Part shown: positions 52,240-63,928 of the stretch, in pieces
How the letters are laid out: every line of letters begins with the position of its first letter
How positions within the stretch are numbered: position 1 is the stretch's first letter
Origin: Hexactinellida sp. DTS-2022
Lineage: Eukaryota; Porifera; Hexactinellida
Reading direction: 5' to 3'
Length of the DNA stretch: 64,000 nucleotides
NCBI GenBank assembly: GCA_028753945.1
Contig: JAPNXP010000001.1
Span: forward strand, 14,002,501-14,066,500
The notes under the pieces: model-generated
Database searches by the model: none
What the model was told of the DNA's origin: nothing
What the model saw: only the letters and a program-made list of their open reading frames with translations
Position numbers and translations under genes: made by a program

Positions 52240-53315
52240 CGAATATCTTATATATTAAATCACAATGATTTTTTTGTTTTGTTTGTTTGTTTGTTCAGAG
52301 TTGATTGAGGAACTGGTAAGAGCTACAGACTTGAAATTTGGCAGGGGGATAGGGAATACTGTATCTAGAAACAAGTTCTAATATCTAAGAAAAATATTCA
52401 CATCTTCCCTCCCTATAGGTGACAAAACTTTTAGCCTATTAAATTCGAGGGTTTTCCAGTATGGATTAGCGCTAGCATTCAATTCGTATAAAAGGATTTT
52501 AGTGCCTCTATCAATTGTTTAGTGTGCGTTATAGAATGCCTATCTGAGACTGTGATTTAATTGGTCGAGAGGAAGTTCATTCATCCAATCAGTTATTGTG
52601 TACCCTCTGCCTATCCATACATTTCTAACATTTTATTGTGTCTATTTGATTAATACCAATCAATTCAATAACTTCTCCACAGCCCAAAGTTAGGGGTCCA
52701 CAGAGTTGTACTGTTTGTTAGTGATATTTATTTTCTATTTGGAGTTAGTTTATTAATATATACACGGACAAGCGTTATTATCTAGAAAATTGTAAGTTAT
52801 AATTAGCATAAATATTCAACAGTACAGGCGCTAATTAGTATTTTCCAATTTATTTTTTCTGTCCTTATACGTATATACCTATGGCTAGGGCTCACCGATA
52901 TAAATAGACTCTTAGGGGGGCACACTCTGAAACAATAGCATTACTGTTACGTGGGTCACTAGCGGTCACCTAAATATAATATTTCCCATATGATTCCCGT
53001 AATATAATCAATTTGTGCTTTTGAATTTAAGTAATGCTCAAGGGGGTTCGTGTTACAACTTACAACCCGTCCTTTTTATTACAAAATGACAAAAAGCGGA
53101 TGAATTGAGGGGGTAAATAATTTTTTCGTCAATTTTTCGTTCCTTAATCGAAAGTTTTTATAGGAGCCTAGATTTAGTTTAAGTCTATTGGAGTATGTAA
53201 TTAAATACAACCGACATTTAATTTGAAAAGGCATGTGTTTTGAATACAAGCGAGGGCCGCAGGCCCGAGTGCAAGTTGTAAGAACGCGCGTAGCGCGGAC
53301 GAGCAGCTTGTTTAT
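52240..53315 (+). mobile_element. Divergent Helitron-like repeat, hairpin 3' end
   Basis: The 5' part has TATATATTAAATCACAATG and a (TTTG)n tract, then AAATTCGAGGGTTTTCCAGT and ATGGATTAGC, shared with 30552. The 3' end has different GC hairpins: GGGCCGCAGGCCC and CGCGCGTAGCGCG, followed by GACGAGCAGCTTG. A degraded 3' end is at 58945-58990. Confidence 0.5.
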
Positions 53316-53921
53316 ATAAATAGATAATCCATCTCATTAATCCATTGTTTGAATATCAGAAATCGTTCTGAAATTGAATAACTATTGAGTGAAATTGAAT
53401 TTTCATATAGGAGAAAACTTCAATACAACTAAGTATTAGAAATCAATTTATATAGTAAAAGCTATTGAATCAAATTGAATTATTCATCTAAATAGAATAC
53501 TTTATTGTAACTGTGATATCAGAAATCGATTTGTATTGTAATAACTATTGAATGTAAATTAATTATTTATATATACTAGAATTTTTATTGTAATTATGAT
53601 ATCTGCAATAAACTTGAAGAGAAATAACATTAAATCTAATTTAATTATTCATAAACTAGTAGATTTTCATCGAAACTACGAAATGATTGCATAATTGAAT
53701 ATTAATGATTTTACGATTTTAAAAGTTAAGGGTGAATTGTGCCAACTTTGAGCCTAATTATAAGGAAAATGAAAACGAATTTTCAAAATCGTGAAGAGCT
53801 ATCAGCTCCAAAATACTTTTCTGAAGCTAATGATTTGAAAAATATTTTTGTTATTGCATATATTTTCTTATGGGACAAAAAAAGTCCCGTTAACAATTTT
53901 TTCAAATCGAAATTAATAAAT
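53316..53921. other. Intergenic with four diverged direct repeats
   Basis: ATCGATTTGTATTGTAATAACTATTGAA-like segments recur near 53360, 53430, 53520 and 53590 (each limited to AT-rich matches). No gene. Confidence 0.4.
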
Positions 53922-54105
53922 CGTCACCCCAGGTGCACATCTGTAACCCATGAGACACTTATCCTAAAAATTTGTGCTCTTAGTTGATAAAACTCTGTTC
54001 TGTGGACGATCTACGGACTAATAATAATTGGCAACCAAAAAAAAGGCACTAAGATTAGAACTGGGCCACTATACTATAGTATAGTCGGCACAGTAATAAT
54101 AATAA
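53922..54105. repeat. Third copy of the 48280 repeat
   Basis: CCCAGGTGCACATCTGTAAC to GTATAGTCGGCACAGTAATA. Confidence 0.75.
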
Positions 54106-54111
54106 AAATCC

Positions 54112-54650
54112 AAAATTGCAGCTGTGCCGACGCATGTTCCTTTGGTGGCACTATATTTTGGTGTTGGTTTATTGATAGTGACTCCAAAGGAACATGCTGT
54201 CGGCACAGGATGCAATTTTGGATTTTTTCGCCATGTCATCATCACTATGAAGGTGTTAAATTATTTCATAGAGGTGTTTCGGAAGACAACCTCCCTTAGA
54301 GTGGTGGAAGTTTCGTTTTAGCTCACTTCATTTCAGAGTTATTCAAGTTTTCAGTTAATGTAATAGGTGATGAGTTACCATTTATTGTGTGCGTGTTGGG
54401 TGATCACCCAAAACCAACCGACCCATTTGAATTATATAATTCACAAAATTGTGAAAACAAATTTTTTTACGGTGTCATCAACACCTCAAGGTGTCAAGAC
54501 ACATTTGTAGAGGTGCTACGTGGCATAAGGATCAATTGCTAAATTGGAAGTTTGTCTCTATCTTGTATAATCTCTGAGATTAATGCTATTTATCAAATCA
54601 GTATAAATAATTTTTAATTTATTAATAATTTAACACCATTATTATGTACA
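54112..54650. repeat. Duplicated segment, copy at 59020-59510
   Basis: Starts with a MITE like 51597 and continues with ATGTCATCATCACTATGAAG, GTGTCAAGACACATTTGTAG and TCTCTGAGATTAATGCTATT, all shared with 59020-59510 in the same orientation. Non-coding. Confidence 0.8.
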
Positions 54651-55194
54651 GCAAAATAAATGAAGTTCAATTATTGCAATTATGTATTATTAATTTTAAT
54701 TTAATTTCACTATCATATTTGAATTCAGCGCACTCGATAACCCCAATAATCTAATTGGAACCGTCTCTATAAGTTAAAACACAGAGCGAATTAATTAGAA
54801 TTAAATATGTCATGTATCCATTGTGCAAGAATATTCTAAGCAGAAATAAATATAATCACATAATCTGTCGTTGTTATGGAATGTAAAATCTTAGTTTTCA
54901 ATTGGAAAATAGAAGCCTACTCGATCTCTCAAGTGGAATCAATATAATTATCACAAGTTGAAACAATAGAATTAGATTAACACTTTCAATTGAACTGAAG
55001 TGTTAGTAAACCACTGAAATTTGCAACTCCATTGTGGCACAAACGAAACCCAATTTAAAAATTCGTGCACCGTGAAAGGTGTAGAAGTAATTTTCTATCG
55101 AATGCATATAAATTAAATATTGGCGCACCATTTATTGTTCTTTTTCTAACTCTAGCCCTCAGAAGTACACCTGTAGGGAGTGTTGGGAGTCTGT
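54651..55194. other. AT-rich spacer plus copy of the 48015 repeat
   Basis: 54965-55150 matches 48015-48245. 54651-54960 is AT-rich with no gene seen. Confidence 0.5.
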
Positions 55195-55202
55195 GTAGGT
55201 AG

Positions 55203-55615
55203 CAGAGTGGACCATGGGTCGATGGGTCGATGGGTCATGGGTCATGGGTCAAATGGGTCACCTAAATCGATGGGTCAGATGGGTATGGGTCACGGCTCCG
55301 TGACCCATGACCCATGACCCATTCGGAATTAAATGTATTCTTCAGTTAAAATACGAATCACTCATCATAATCATTATTTTTATAACATTGATGTGCATTG
55401 AAAGACTAAACATATTCGACATGTTTGTTGTCTGTTGTTGAGGTAATTTATAGTGTTATTCTGTTATTCTGTTAATGTTACAGTATAGTATATATATATT
55501 TAAAATTGTGTGATGGGTCAATGGGTCACTCGATGGGTCATGGGTCAATGGGTCAATGGGTCATGGGTCACTTTATGGGTCATGGGTCACCAATGTTGAC
55601 CCATGGTCCACTCTG
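55203..55615. mobile_element. hAT-type MITE carrying GGGTCA arrays, copy 2
   Basis: Ends CAGAGTGGACCATGGGTC and GACCCATGGTCCACTCTG. GTAGGTAG flanks it at 55195-55202 and 55616-55623. Same arrangement of GGGTCA direct repeats and central CACGGCTCCGTGACCCATG as copy 1. The AT core is different. Confidence 0.9.
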
Positions 55616-55623
55616 GTAGGTAG

Positions 55624-56099
55624 CAGTACGGGACACCACATGAACGGAATCTGTGGATGATTCCGGCAGTACGACCGGTGCCCAATAAATTTACATAGCT
55701 CTTAGAATTTGGAATTTCATGAATTAAAATGGACATAGTTGCAAGTTAGTTATAACTTAAATATTATGGTAGGTGTTTGATATTTTTGTATCTATAATAA
55801 TTCCCAGGTGGTCGAGGGTTACCCTCCTGATGATTCCCTGTGATGGGACGAAACCACTCACATAACATACCTATGGGATGGGGTCAACCAAAGCGGCTAT
55901 CTTCATACTAGACCATGGCCTCATCTCATCACAATATTCCGCCTTATATAAAAGGTGGAATATAGTTAGAACTTTTGTCCCAACTAAGAAATCCGTGTAA
56001 TAATTAAAAAAATCCCTGAACGCCTGTACAAAACACCCAAAAGGGATAAAATCCCTGTAGTGTTAAGGCAATATCTGTACGGTTGTCGGTTGATAGGTA
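55624..56099. other. Intergenic, no gene seen
   Basis: Unique sequence. AAAATCCCTG occurs several times near 56010-56065 and may be a decayed repeat. Confidence 0.45.
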
Positions 56100-56526
56100 C
56101 AGTGTAACCTCTATAGGTGGGATCTCTATAAATGGGGAACCTCTATAAGCGGGGGAATTTGGTCCATATTCCTTCATTTCCATACAAATGATCCTCTATA
56201 AGCGGGGAAGATGGACAAATTATATCATAATACTTATAAATTATGCTGCATTTCTAATAAATACACTCTAAAGTTCTACAGAATAAATATTTTTGATGGC
56301 TCTACTCTAGATTTTTATAAAGAAATCATCGGCGGTGGATCAGAATTTAACTAAATTGTCAAAATATACAAATACTGACTAGAACTTACATTAATGGATG
56401 TGTTATAAGTATATATTTCATAATATGACCATATGTAGGGTCTATCCAATTAAAATTATAACCGGGGAATGGGGGGCAATTCAAATTTTGCCGTCCCAAG
56501 CTCCCCCACTTATAGAGGTTGCACTG
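56100..56526. mobile_element. Pogo-like MITE, CAGTGTAACCTCTATAGG family
   Basis: Ends CAGTGTAACCTCTATAGGTGG and CCACTTATAGAGGTTGCACTG, each flanked by TA. CCTCTATAAGCGGGG recurs inside near the left end. 427 bp. Confidence 0.8.
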
Positions 56527-57441
56527 TATGTATTGCAATTTATTTCAGGCTAATTAGAACACACAAACGAACAAAGATATCTCAATTGTGTTTTTATAAA
56601 TTGAATACGATGGGTGTAAAAATCGACGTATAATAGACTGCTTTCTTATTTAGGAATGTATTACTCAATTTTTTCCATGCTTAGGAAGTTGAAACAGCCT
56701 CATTCAATTTAACGACCGTTCCTCACCGTTCCTCCTCGAATGAATATTCTCGCATTATAACGATTTGGTGCAGTATAGATGCTGATTTCTCCATGGTTCA
56801 CACAAAATTAATATCCTATCTCTATAGCCATAAATAATGGAGGATTTGCACTTTAGATTTTATTTGAATTCTTAATAGTTTAGAATTACTACCAATTAAC
56901 AGAAGCGTTGGGTCGCTACAATTTTTGTGTTTGTCTTCGTATCATTACACTTAGATTTCGAGATCATTAACGAGATAATGTGCTCAATATCAATATTATT
57001 TCAGAGATTAATTAAAATGGGAATGGTAAGAAATGCTAATCACCAAAATGGTTAAGTTTATAACCACTACAAAAAGTGCAAGTTGTATTTTTCTTGAACT
57101 CCCGAGCAGAATTGAAATTGTATAGATCTAGTTGTGGTCTCATAAATGTTCCCAAATTTAATTAACGTTATAATATACAATTTATAGATTCGTTTTAACT
57201 ATCTTGAAATATTAAAATTCCCTCTTGATGCAACTAGCATATAATATTCAACGAAAATGAACACATAATCTTTTTATTCAGCGAAACTAGTAGTTATAAT
57301 GAGATGAAATAAAATTAATATTTACATGATTTTAGCATAGAAAACATTTCATGCTGTATAATGTTGAAAGATTTTAGAATCATGGACTTGGTGATCAACA
57401 TAATGTATAGATGCACATCGAATAATTCAGTTATTAACCTC
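56527..57441. other. Intergenic, no gene seen
   Basis: AT-rich with stops in all frames. Confidence 0.5.
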
Positions 57442-57619
57442 CAATGGACTCTCGTTAGTTCGAACAACAGGGGGCATTTGAAATTTGTTAGTGTTATCCA
57501 GATTTCGTATTAACCGGACTCTCTTCATGTAGTATTTGTATATGCTAGGAGAATTAGACCTTGTTCGCCTTAACCGATATTTTGCTTTATCCATCTTTCG
57601 TATTAATGGGATTCCACTG
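57442..57619. mobile_element. Pogo-like MITE, diverged CTCGTTAGTTCGAAC copy
   Basis: Left end CAATGGACTCTCGTTAGTTCG, right end CTTTCGTATTAATGGGATTCCACTG followed in part by TA. Lies just upstream of the sulfotransferase and may have displaced its promoter. Confidence 0.55.
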
Positions 57620-57675
57620 TATGTTGTTATGTGCAAAATAATTAAACGCATATAATTGTATGTATAGATAGCCCA

Positions 57676-58584
57676 ATGGCTCATAGTGCTCCTTTACCAA
57701 AATATACCATGTTCAATGGTATGTGTTTCTCCCCGCTTACAACACCAGAGTGGTTAGCGGAAGTTACGACTCAATTCCACCCACTAGATACAGATATATT
57801 CCTTGTCACCTACCCCAGATCTGGTACAACATGGCTACAGCACATCTTGCATTTAATGAAATATAGACAACCACTTGATAAGGATATATATGACTACTCA
57901 CCTATGATAGAATTACCTTTATTTTCCACAGTAGAAGAAATGAAACAAAGATTTCCAGCAAATGATTACCGCTACCTTCTCAAGAGTGATGTGGAGGCAA
58001 TAGTACCTCCACGAATTCTAAAAACTCATTTACCTTATGATATGATCCCAAAGAACCCAAAAGTTAAAATTATTTATTGTTTGAGGAATCCTAAAGATTG
58101 CTTAGTGTCTCTTTACCATCACACTTGTGGTAAACCTGTGTTTGAGTATAACGGTTCTTTCGACCATTTTTTTTAGTTATTTCTTGAAGATAAAGTCGTT
58201 TATGGCAGTTGGTTTGATCATGTACTCGGTTGGTTCTCACATAGAGAAGACCCTAACATATTGATAATTACATACGAGGAATTGCATAAGGAATTCAAAT
58301 TGACCGTAACTAAATTAGCTGAATTCGTTGGAATGATGATGAGTGATGAATTATTTGAATTGATTGAAAGGGAGACCAGTTTACATTCAATGAAGAAAAA
58401 TAAACTGGTATCAGTTAGTGGTGCAACTTGGCCAAGTAAAAGAGAAGATGATGCTCATATACGTAAAGGGGTCATAGGAGGATGGAAGAATGTCTTGAGC
58501 GATGAACAAAACAAGAAATTAGATCAGATAATAAATGACAAGTTTAATGGCTCTTCTCTTATAGATCACCTTACATTTGAATAG
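57676..58584 (+). pseudogene. Cytosolic sulfotransferase with one in-frame TAG
   Basis: 302 residues in a single exon if one stop is ignored, the normal SULT length. Motifs: the PAPS-binding loop TYPRSGTTW (45-53), KTHLPY with the catalytic His (118), the 3'-phosphate site YCLRNPKD (134-141), YGSWFDHVLGW and the C-terminal RKGVIGGWKN (263-272). SULT1-type enzymes transfer sulfate from PAPS to phenols, steroids or amines in the cytosol. Codon 167 is TAG (58174-58176) after FDHFF, where the family usually has Glu. All downstream motifs are intact in the same frame, so the lesion is recent, polymorphic or a sequence error next to a run of eight T. Without it the gene would look functional. Confidence 0.85.
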
Positions 58585-58720
58585 TTAGTTAGTGAGTGAG
58601 TTAGCTAATTAGTTAGTTAGTTAGTTAGTTATTTAGTTAGTTATTCAGTTAGTTGTTAGTTAGCTAGTTAATTAGTTTGTTAGTTAGTTAGTTAGATAGT
58701 TAGTTATTTATTTATTTATT
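58585..58720. repeat. (TTAG)n array
   Basis: GTTAGTTAG repeats with interruptions directly after the sulfotransferase stop. Complement of the array at 59524. Confidence 0.9.
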
Positions 58721-59019
58721 CAGCCACACAACATTTATATCGTAAAAAGCATAAAATAGTCAAACAGCGGTTATTCTAGTGAATTCATTGGGATTAGTGA
58801 GTAATACATTTTCTATCGGAATCTTATAGGCAACTTCGATTATCTGAACCAAGTTATCCAAACTTTATGTGCTTGACTGAAACCCGGGCAGTTGCTAGAT
58901 GGTACCACAGTTGAATATAACCGGCATATCATTGGGAAAGGAAAATGCCACAGGCCCAAATTCAAGTTATATGAACGCGCGTTTCTCGGACGAGCAAATT
59001 TTCATACGAGCTGATATTT
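58721..59019. other. Spacer with Helitron-like 3' end fragment
   Basis: 58945-58990 (GAACGCGCG...GGACGAGCA) matches the 3' end of 52240-53315 in degraded form. No gene. Confidence 0.4.
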
Positions 59020-59510
59020 ATGTTCCTTCGGAGGAACTATACGTGTATTTTGGTGGTTGTTTGATTGATAGTGCATCCAAATGGATATGCTGTCGGCAAA
59101 GCTGTAATTTTAGATTCTTTGTAATGTCATCACCACTATAAAGGTGGTAAACCATTTCAGAAAGGTTTTTCGGAAAGTAGCGACCCTTAGTGTGTTGGAA
59201 GTTTCCTTTTAGCTCACTACATTTAGAGATATTTAAGTTTCAGTAGAATATGATTGGTGATGAGTCAGCATTTTTAATGTGCATGTTGGCTGCTTATCCA
59301 GCGCCAACCAACACATTCGAATTATAAAATTAACAAAATTGATAAACACATTGTTTTGACGATGTCATCATCACCTCAAGGTGTCAAGACCAATTTGTAG
59401 AGATGTTACGTGGAATAAGGATCAATTGATAAATTGGAAGTCTCTGAGATTAATGCTATTTAGCTAATTAGCATAAATAATTATTTAAATCATTAATACT
59501 TTACCCAAAA
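59020..59510. repeat. Duplicated segment, copy of 54112-54650
   Basis: More diverged in the MITE portion (GTTCCTTCGGAGGAACTAT) than in the body (TGTCATCATCACCTCAAGGT). Confidence 0.8.
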
Positions 59511-59523
59511 TACATTAATAATT

Positions 59524-59635
59524 TACTAACTAACTAACTAATTAACTAAATAACTAACTAACTAATGAACTAACTAACTAACTACCTAACTAACTAACTA
59601 ACTAACTAATTAACTAAATAACTAAATAACTAATG

Positions 59636-59681
<46 letters not shown>

Positions 59682-59709
59682 TTAACTAAATAACTAACTA
59701 ACTAACTAT

Positions 59710-59769
<60 letters not shown>

Positions 59770-59778
59770 TTAACTAAA

Positions 59779-59861
<83 letters not shown>

Positions 59862-59882
59862 TTAACTAAATAACTAACTAAA

Positions 59883-59969
<87 letters not shown>

Positions 59970-59995
59970 TTAACTAAATAACTAAATAACTAATG

Positions 59996-60041
<46 letters not shown>

Positions 60042-60069
60042 TTAACTAAATAACTAACTAACTAACTAT

Positions 60070-60129
<60 letters not shown>

Positions 60130-60154
60130 TTAACTAAATAACTAACAAACTAAC

Positions 60155-60188
<34 letters not shown>

Positions 60189-60253
60189 GCTAACTAACTA
60201 ACTAACCAACAAACTAACTAACTAACTAACTAATTAACTAACTAACTAACTAG

Positions 60254-60297
<44 letters not shown>

Positions 60298-60319
60298 TTA
60301 ACTAAATAACTAACTAATG

Positions 60320-60358
<39 letters not shown>

Positions 60359-60371
60359 CAACAAACTAACC
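59524..60371. repeat. (AACT)n array, about 210 copies
   Basis: ACTAACTAACT runs with regular AATTAACTAAATAAC interruptions every 100-200 bp, so larger blocks were duplicated (for example AACTAATGAACTAACT near 59560, 59630, 59990 and 60315). Not a known telomere repeat. Confidence 0.95.
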
Positions 60372-61691
60372 AAGGCAGTGATTTTAGAACTGGCCCGCTA
60401 CATAGTAGTTGGCATAGTAAAACATGTTCTCAGTTACAGAAGATCTATCAATACAGTAGAACATTGTTAGCAGTAACACTGTCAATGCGACATGTAGGTT
60501 AATTAGAACACTATTTCAGTCCCCTTCAAAGCCTTTCAATGAATTTTTGGTTAATATGAACTCCAAATAAGGCGAAGGCATAAGACTGAAATAGTCTACC
60601 TATTAAGGGGAATTTCTTATTAACCGTCTTCGCCCTCACGAGGGTAAATTAATAAATAAACACAAATCCATACAAATAGCATACAAAAAAGAGAATACTA
60701 AATATAATACATTGGGTAGGGTTTAGATTACTACTAAACCCTTGAACTTGATATATTGATGTGGAACTAATCCTCACTAAAGATATAATGTGAACTTAAT
60801 TTATAGTTGAATGTTGTTCACTGATGTATATGTTATGTCGATTTTGTCAAATGTTGATTTTACAAAATCAACATGTCGATTTTATAAAATCAACATGAAT
60901 CAACGGAACTAAAACAAGTGTTCGACTTTGGCTATATTACTCGGATAAGCCTAGGTTTTATTGCATTTTGTTCAGAATTCGCTTCATCCAAGTATATACC
61001 GATGTATGAAGAAAAGCTTTACCAAAATGAAATTTTTACTAGAATGAAAAAATATTCCAGGGTGATATTGCAAAATCAACGAATGAAATATATCTCAGAG
61101 TAGATTCAAGTTACAATGAAGTGTCAACAGCGAACCAATGAAATCTTTGTAACATAACTAAATTATCCTTAAAACATGTAAAACATGTAAATTTTAGAGA
61201 GAATCTGTATTTTTCCAAATATAAAACATTTATCATTGATTAAAAGGCAGAAGTTCAATAATAATACATCTTGTGGTTATGGATTCCTTAATTATTATAA
61301 TCCAAAAGTATCAAACATCTACTATAATATTTAAGTTATAACCAACTTACAAGTATAACCATTTAAATTCATGAAATTCCAACATCTAAGAGCTCTGTAA
61401 ATTTTCTATCGTTAAAGAATGCAAATTACACAGAAGTAAAAGTAGTATAGAACAATTATCAGATGACAGATACCTATAAAGATTATAGTCAAAACTTAAA
61501 AGGCATTAATTATTATGGCTTAATGGAATTTTATTTAAATCAGAATTTGCAAAAATTTATGAATTTATAAATCTCATGCAATTAATGAATATAGTACGTA
61601 GAATCCACATTGTTTACAAATAATCACCAACGTGGGAGGTATAATTGATTAATTTATTATTTAAAACACGCGAATTCCCCAAGAGTTAATA
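60372..61691. other. Intergenic with decayed pogo-like element
   Basis: 60461-60640 has CAGTAGAACATTGTTAGCAG and AATTTCTTATTAACCGTCTTC, a decayed MITE. 60848-60893 holds two TTTTATAAAATCAACATG-type hairpins. A 61-codon frame at 60918-61103 lacks support. Otherwise AT-rich. Confidence 0.5.
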
Positions 61692-61992
61692 CAGTACACC
61701 CTCAATCATCCGAACCCTCGCATTTCCGAATGGGATATCCACAAATATATTTCTAACAAAAGTGTGAAAAATCTTAAATATATCAATATTACTAAGGGAA
61801 TGAAACTAGTAAGTTTCTGACAAGTATTTTAAGTAATACACAAGATGTTTTGATCGGAATAGTATGGTTAGGACAACTTTAATTCGGATTATTGAGGTTC
61901 TCATTTGAAAGATGCCTATATAAATTGTATTACTTCAGTAATCCGAGCGAATTCACTAATCGGAACATCGCTTCCGTTCCGAGGGTCTACAG
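61692..61992. mobile_element. Pogo-like MITE, CAGTACACCCTCAATCATCCG family
   Basis: Left end CAGTACACCCTCAATCATCCG after TA. The right end CGTTCCGAGGGTCTACAG before TA is the inverted copy. 301 bp, with CCGAA motifs echoed inside. Confidence 0.7.
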
Positions 61993-62020
61993 TAATCGCG
62001 ATTCTAAGCTAAATATATCT

Positions 62021-62151
62021 GTTATAGGCAATATGCGAAATTGGTCATTTTGCATAATGCCCAGGCAATATGCAAAATGCTGGTTTTTGTAGCAATTTGC
62101 ATATTGCCTGGGCATTATGCATAATGCCAAATTTCGCATATTGCCCATAAC
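62021..62151. mobile_element. Hairpin MITE, GTTATAGGCAATATGCGAAATT arms
   Basis: Two arms of about 55 bases (GTTATAGGCAATATGCGAAAT... and ...ATTTCGCATATTGCCCATAAC) around a loop of about 20 bases. Inside each arm the motif GGCAATATGC recurs inverted, so each arm itself can fold. Confidence 0.75.
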
Positions 62152-62370
62152 ATATCCACTTGAAGAAAGTGTAAATTCGAGATTAAATTATCATGCAACA
62201 CCGCACAAGATCATGAGGGGAGTTGGTGAATAGATTAATTAATTGTACATTTTTGATTGTATAAACTTGTATCTGAATAGCATAAATACATACAACAATA
62301 ATATATAAATTTAACTGAGCGCAAAAGAATAATCAATTAAAATTTAATTAGCAATTTAATATCTTGTGAA
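62152..62370. other. 3' flank of the transporter gene
   Basis: AT-rich, no gene. Confidence 0.5.
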
Positions 62371-63519
62371 TTAATAAAACAATTGAGCAATGAGGCCAAT
62401 TAAGCACAGGACAGCATATAATAGAAACAGTGTGTAAGGTTCGAAATAATCGACGATTAATGGACCAAATACTAGGTTAATAATTGAAGACAAAATGAAT
62501 ACGGAAGTACAAATTCCAGCAGATATCCTGATGTAATAGGGATGTAAGAGTTCACCATATAACAACCAACCGATAGATCCCCATCCCAAACTGAATGTGA
62601 ACCCATAAATACCAATTAATGGCATAGGAATGAATTGTAAAACGTTACAGAAGACGGCATCCTGTTTGGTTGCACACTCCATTACTCGGATGGAGAGATA
62701 GAGGGTTAAACTCATCACTGCATTAACTAGAACCTGACCAAAAGTTGTGATCATTAACAACTTTTTCCAATCCATTCTATTTATGACCCAAAGAGCTAGA
62801 GTACCTCCCATAATCAGGAATGTCGGATAGAATAACACTGCAATTCTTGGATTAATACTTACCGCATTGTCAAGTGTATGGGCTGAATATGCTAAAAGAT
62901 ATTGATGACCAGAATAAGTTTTGAAAGCTTGAAGACTACAACACACCAATAGAGGCCTCATTACTGGCCATACGAAATAGTTGGAAATTTTTTTAGATAT
63001 CCTTTCTTTTGGAGAGTAAGATAAAAGAGATGTGTTCTGGTTATAGCAAGCACTCAGGGTGAGGTTTGCATCGTCTGATACAATAGTGGAGCTAACAAAT
63101 ATTTCATTTTCAGATTGCAGCAAGGCATTTGTATGACTTGTTGTTTCATTTGTGCCCTTCGGAGTCTCCCCTTGAGAAGGTTCATAAAAGTATTCGCATG
63201 CTTTATCCGCTTTCTTATTCCAGCCTTTGCTTCTCAACCACTTCGGACTCTCCGGTAGGAAAACTAAATTCAGATTCATAATTACAACCATTACTATATA
63301 GATACAAGCGAGCCAACGATACCCAAGCCAAATTCCCAAAGAATAACTCGTCAGCATTCCAAACCTAATAGCTAAGCCTATCATTCCTCCATAGAACTTC
63401 TTCATAGATTCTGGGGCGACCTCTGCATTATACACAGGAACAACAGTCAAACACATGGATGAATAAAATCCTATGAGGAATCTAGCTGCTATCATAGAGA
63501 CACTAAGGAATGATTTCAA
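62371..63519 (-). CDS. SLC2-like sugar transporter, 5' part missing
   Basis: 382 codons. The frame opens after a TAA near 63530, with an acceptor-like CATTCCTTAG just inside, so residues from about SMIAARFLIGFYSS onward are probably an internal or last exon. It matches the sugar-porter family of the major facilitator superfamily: RFLIGFYSSMCLTVVPVYNA with EVAPE (TM4-5 region), LPESPKWLRSKGW (the PESP-x-WL motif), RPLLVCC...TYSG in place of RP...QQ-x-SG, and GWGSIGWLLYGELLHP with about six C-terminal helices. Family members have 12 helices and about 450-500 residues. TM1 to TM3 are missing here and the C-terminal PETKG motif is absent, the frame ending LIAQLFY. The upstream DNA is a repeat. 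SLC2A6/8 or Tret1-like is the closest guess. Substrate unknown. It may be a gene fragment. Confidence 0.7.
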   Translation of the reverse strand: MKSFLSVSMIAARFLIGFYSSMCLTVVPVYNAEVAPESMKKFYGGMIGLAIRFGMLTSYSLGIWLGYRWLACIYIVMVVIMNLNLVFLPESPKWLRSKGWNKKADKACEYFYEPSQGETPKGTNETTSHTNALLQSENEIFVSSTIVSDDANLTLSACYNQNTSLLSYSPKERISKKISNYFVWPVMRPLLVCCSLQAFKTYSGHQYLLAYSAHTLDNAVSINPRIAVLFYPTFLIMGGTLALWVINRMDWKKLLMITTFGQVLVNAVMSLTLYLSIRVMECATKQDAVFCNVLQFIPMPLIGIYGFTFSLGWGSIGWLLYGELLHPYYIRISAGICTSVFILSSIINLVFGPLIVDYFEPYTLFLLYAVLCLIGLIAQLFY

Positions 63520-63539
63520 TTTCCATTAGTAGCTCAATA

Positions 63540-63885
63540 AATTTCAGTTGCACGATAAGAAAGCTCGAATCAAAATAATACTATAATAGAAACAGAAAAT
63601 AGAATAGACAAATGATTGATTGGTTCGATGAATTTATTTTCAATCAATCAGATTGCAGCCTCAGAAAATATTTGTATTATGCCCAGTCTATTTATACTAA
63701 TTGAATAAGTTAGCTAATCCATACTAACAAACCCTCGAATTTAATTGGCTAACATATTTTGTCACCTTCAAATGTGAATATTTCTCTTCAAAATCAATAG
63801 ATCGTTGTCGCAGTACAAAATTATCCCTGTATACAAATTTTCAGCTTTCTGGGACTCGTAGTCTTTCCAATTAATTCTGAACAAA
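63540..63885 (-). mobile_element. Helitron-like repeat, fourth copy, 3' truncated
   Basis: The complement matches 30590-30945 (GACTACGAGTCCCAGAAAGC, TGACAAAATATGTTAGCCAA). The hairpin-bearing 3' end is missing. It lies directly upstream of the transporter frame. Confidence 0.7.
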
Positions 63886-63910
63886 CACACACACACACAC
63901 ACACACACAC
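63882..63910. repeat. (AC)n microsatellite
   Basis: About 13 AC units in place of the TTTG tract of the repeat above. Confidence 0.9.
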
Positions 63911-63928
63911 CATTTCAGGACATATGTA

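Noticed and set aside
58135..58176. A 47-bp intron (GTAAAC to TTTTTTTTAG) that would remove the stop in the sulfotransferase
   Set aside because: It would delete conserved residues and shift the frame. A nonsense change fits better.
59524..60371. Telomeric or interstitial telomere repeat
   Set aside because: The unit is AACT/AGTT, not TTAGG or TTAGGG, and lies between ordinary genes.
60918..61103. 61-codon frame
   Set aside because: Starts with a non-ATG codon, low complexity of support, no domain, no conserved partner in the window.
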